Positions 4,846-5,232 of a stretch of 5,232 nt of DNA are shown in pieces. The notes under the pieces are model-generated. The model did not search any database. It was given only the letters and a program-made list of their open reading frames with translations, and was not told the DNA's origin. The DNA lies in NCBI GenBank assembly GCA_035319765.1, contig DATHCB010000037.1:1-5232 (forward strand), in the 5' to 3' direction. The position numbers were made by a program, and so were the translations under genes. Numbering within the stretch: position 1 is the stretch's first letter; the number at the start of each line of letters is the position of its first letter. This DNA is from DATHCB01 sp035319765. GTDB taxonomy: Archaea > Thermoproteota > Bathyarchaeia > Bathyarchaeales > SOJC01.

Positions 4846-5232
4846 ATGAAAAGATTGAGAAGTATCTTCGTTGTGGGCGAGAAAAGCATTTTCGGCGAGT
4901 TGATCCAGATCATTGCCCTTGCACAAGAGGCAAACGCAGTGTTGTCGAGGACACTGAGCGAAGACCAGAATGAGCAAGCGCTTGATAAAAGCATGCAGGC
5001 TATACGATTGATCGAAAAAAACTCCGACAATATCGCCTTCAAAGTGAGTGAAGACATAACGACAGGCGCTGTCAGCCCCAATACGCTTGATAACCTTCTC
5101 GCAGCCGTCCATATTGCAGACGACATAGTCGACATATACTATTATCAGAGCCGTGAACTCTACCGAATGTACAAAGCTAGGTTTCCTTACTCGGAAATGC
5201 TTGAGGAAAAAGAGTGGTTTTCATTATTCAAA
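4846..5232 (+). CDS. DUF47/PhoU-like protein, N-terminal part (runs off the right edge)
   Basis: The frame stays open for 129 codons to the last base, so the stop is outside the window; DUF47 proteins are usually a little over 200 residues. The N-terminus (LRSIFVVGEKSIFGELIQII) is followed by long amphipathic helices as in PhoU-like three-helix bundles. Two acidic motifs match the ExxxD/DxxxD metal clusters of that fold: E57 and D61 in IEKNSDN, and D92, D93 and D96 in HIADDIVDIYYYQSREL. DUF47 (COG1392) members are PhoU relatives, often encoded beside PiT phosphate permeases in archaea and bacteria, and are thought to modulate them from the cytosol. ATG 4846 fits the family start and the TATA box at 4800. 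In-frame TTG 4840 and GTG 4822 are alternatives; GTG 4822 precedes the expected transcript start. It is the only plus-strand gene here. The family call rests on motif pattern rather than a search. Confidence 0.82.
   Translation, partial: MKRLRSIFVVGEKSIFGELIQIIALAQEANAVLSRTLSEDQNEQALDKSMQAIRLIEKNSDNIAFKVSEDITTGAVSPNTLDNLLAAVHIADDIVDIYYYQSRELYRMYKARFPYSEMLEEKEWFSLFK

Noticed and set aside
4662..5135. 157- and 140-codon minus-strand frames opposite the right-hand gene
   Set aside because: They are antisense to the DUF47-like frame, which has PhoU-type motifs and a promoter; their cysteine- and serine-rich composition is typical of shadow frames.
1..5232. tRNA genes, CRISPR repeats, IS ends or toxin-antitoxin pairs
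   Set aside because: Read for cloverleaf-like arms, evenly spaced repeats and terminal inverted repeats; none was found. The two small membrane genes lack a toxin-antitoxin arrangement.

Overview
The window reads as a piece of an archaeal chromosome. Several genes sit behind A/T-rich TATA-like boxes placed about 25-30 bases ahead of the expected transcript start. GTG and TTG starts are common (four of seven genes), one gene looks leaderless, and Shine-Dalgarno matches, where present, fit the archaeal 16S tail. The gene content (Rce1/CPBP-type protease, CNDP-like M20 dipeptidase, COG4280 membrane protein, DUF47/PhoU-like protein) would suit a TACK-type archaeon such as a Bathyarchaeia lineage. 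That placement is a guess; nothing here fixes the taxon. No rRNA, tRNA, CRISPR array, IS element or phage gene was seen.

Layout: six of seven genes lie on the minus strand, so they read from right to left. From the right, an open-ended DUF47/PhoU-like gene (4846 to the window end, plus strand) diverges from a CPBP intramembrane protease gene (4601-3774). The 244-base space between them holds one promoter for each direction. After a 324-base intergenic stretch comes a likely operon: a COG4280 seven-helix membrane protein (3449-2682), a 79-residue two-helix membrane protein whose ATG overlaps the previous stop as TAATG (2682-2443), and 75 bases later a complete M20 metallodipeptidase (2367-1000) that ends at a hairpin followed by a T-rich run. 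Further left are a probable leaderless gene for a 72-residue two-helix membrane protein (782-564) and the first 93 codons of a metallo-beta-lactamase-fold hydrolase (281 to the left edge) with its own TATA box and Shine-Dalgarno.

How they may work together: the only tight functional link visible is the translationally coupled pair of COG4280 protein and small membrane protein. The COG4280 protein is two antiparallel repeats, each with an ExxE pair in its first helix, which looks like a two-fold ion- or metal-transport pore; the small protein would be its partner. The dipeptidase may share the transcript but also has a weak promoter of its own. The DUF47 gene predicts a phosphate-transport context (often a PiT permease) just beyond the right edge. 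The rest looks like ordinary housekeeping sequence, and no defence or mobile system is supported.
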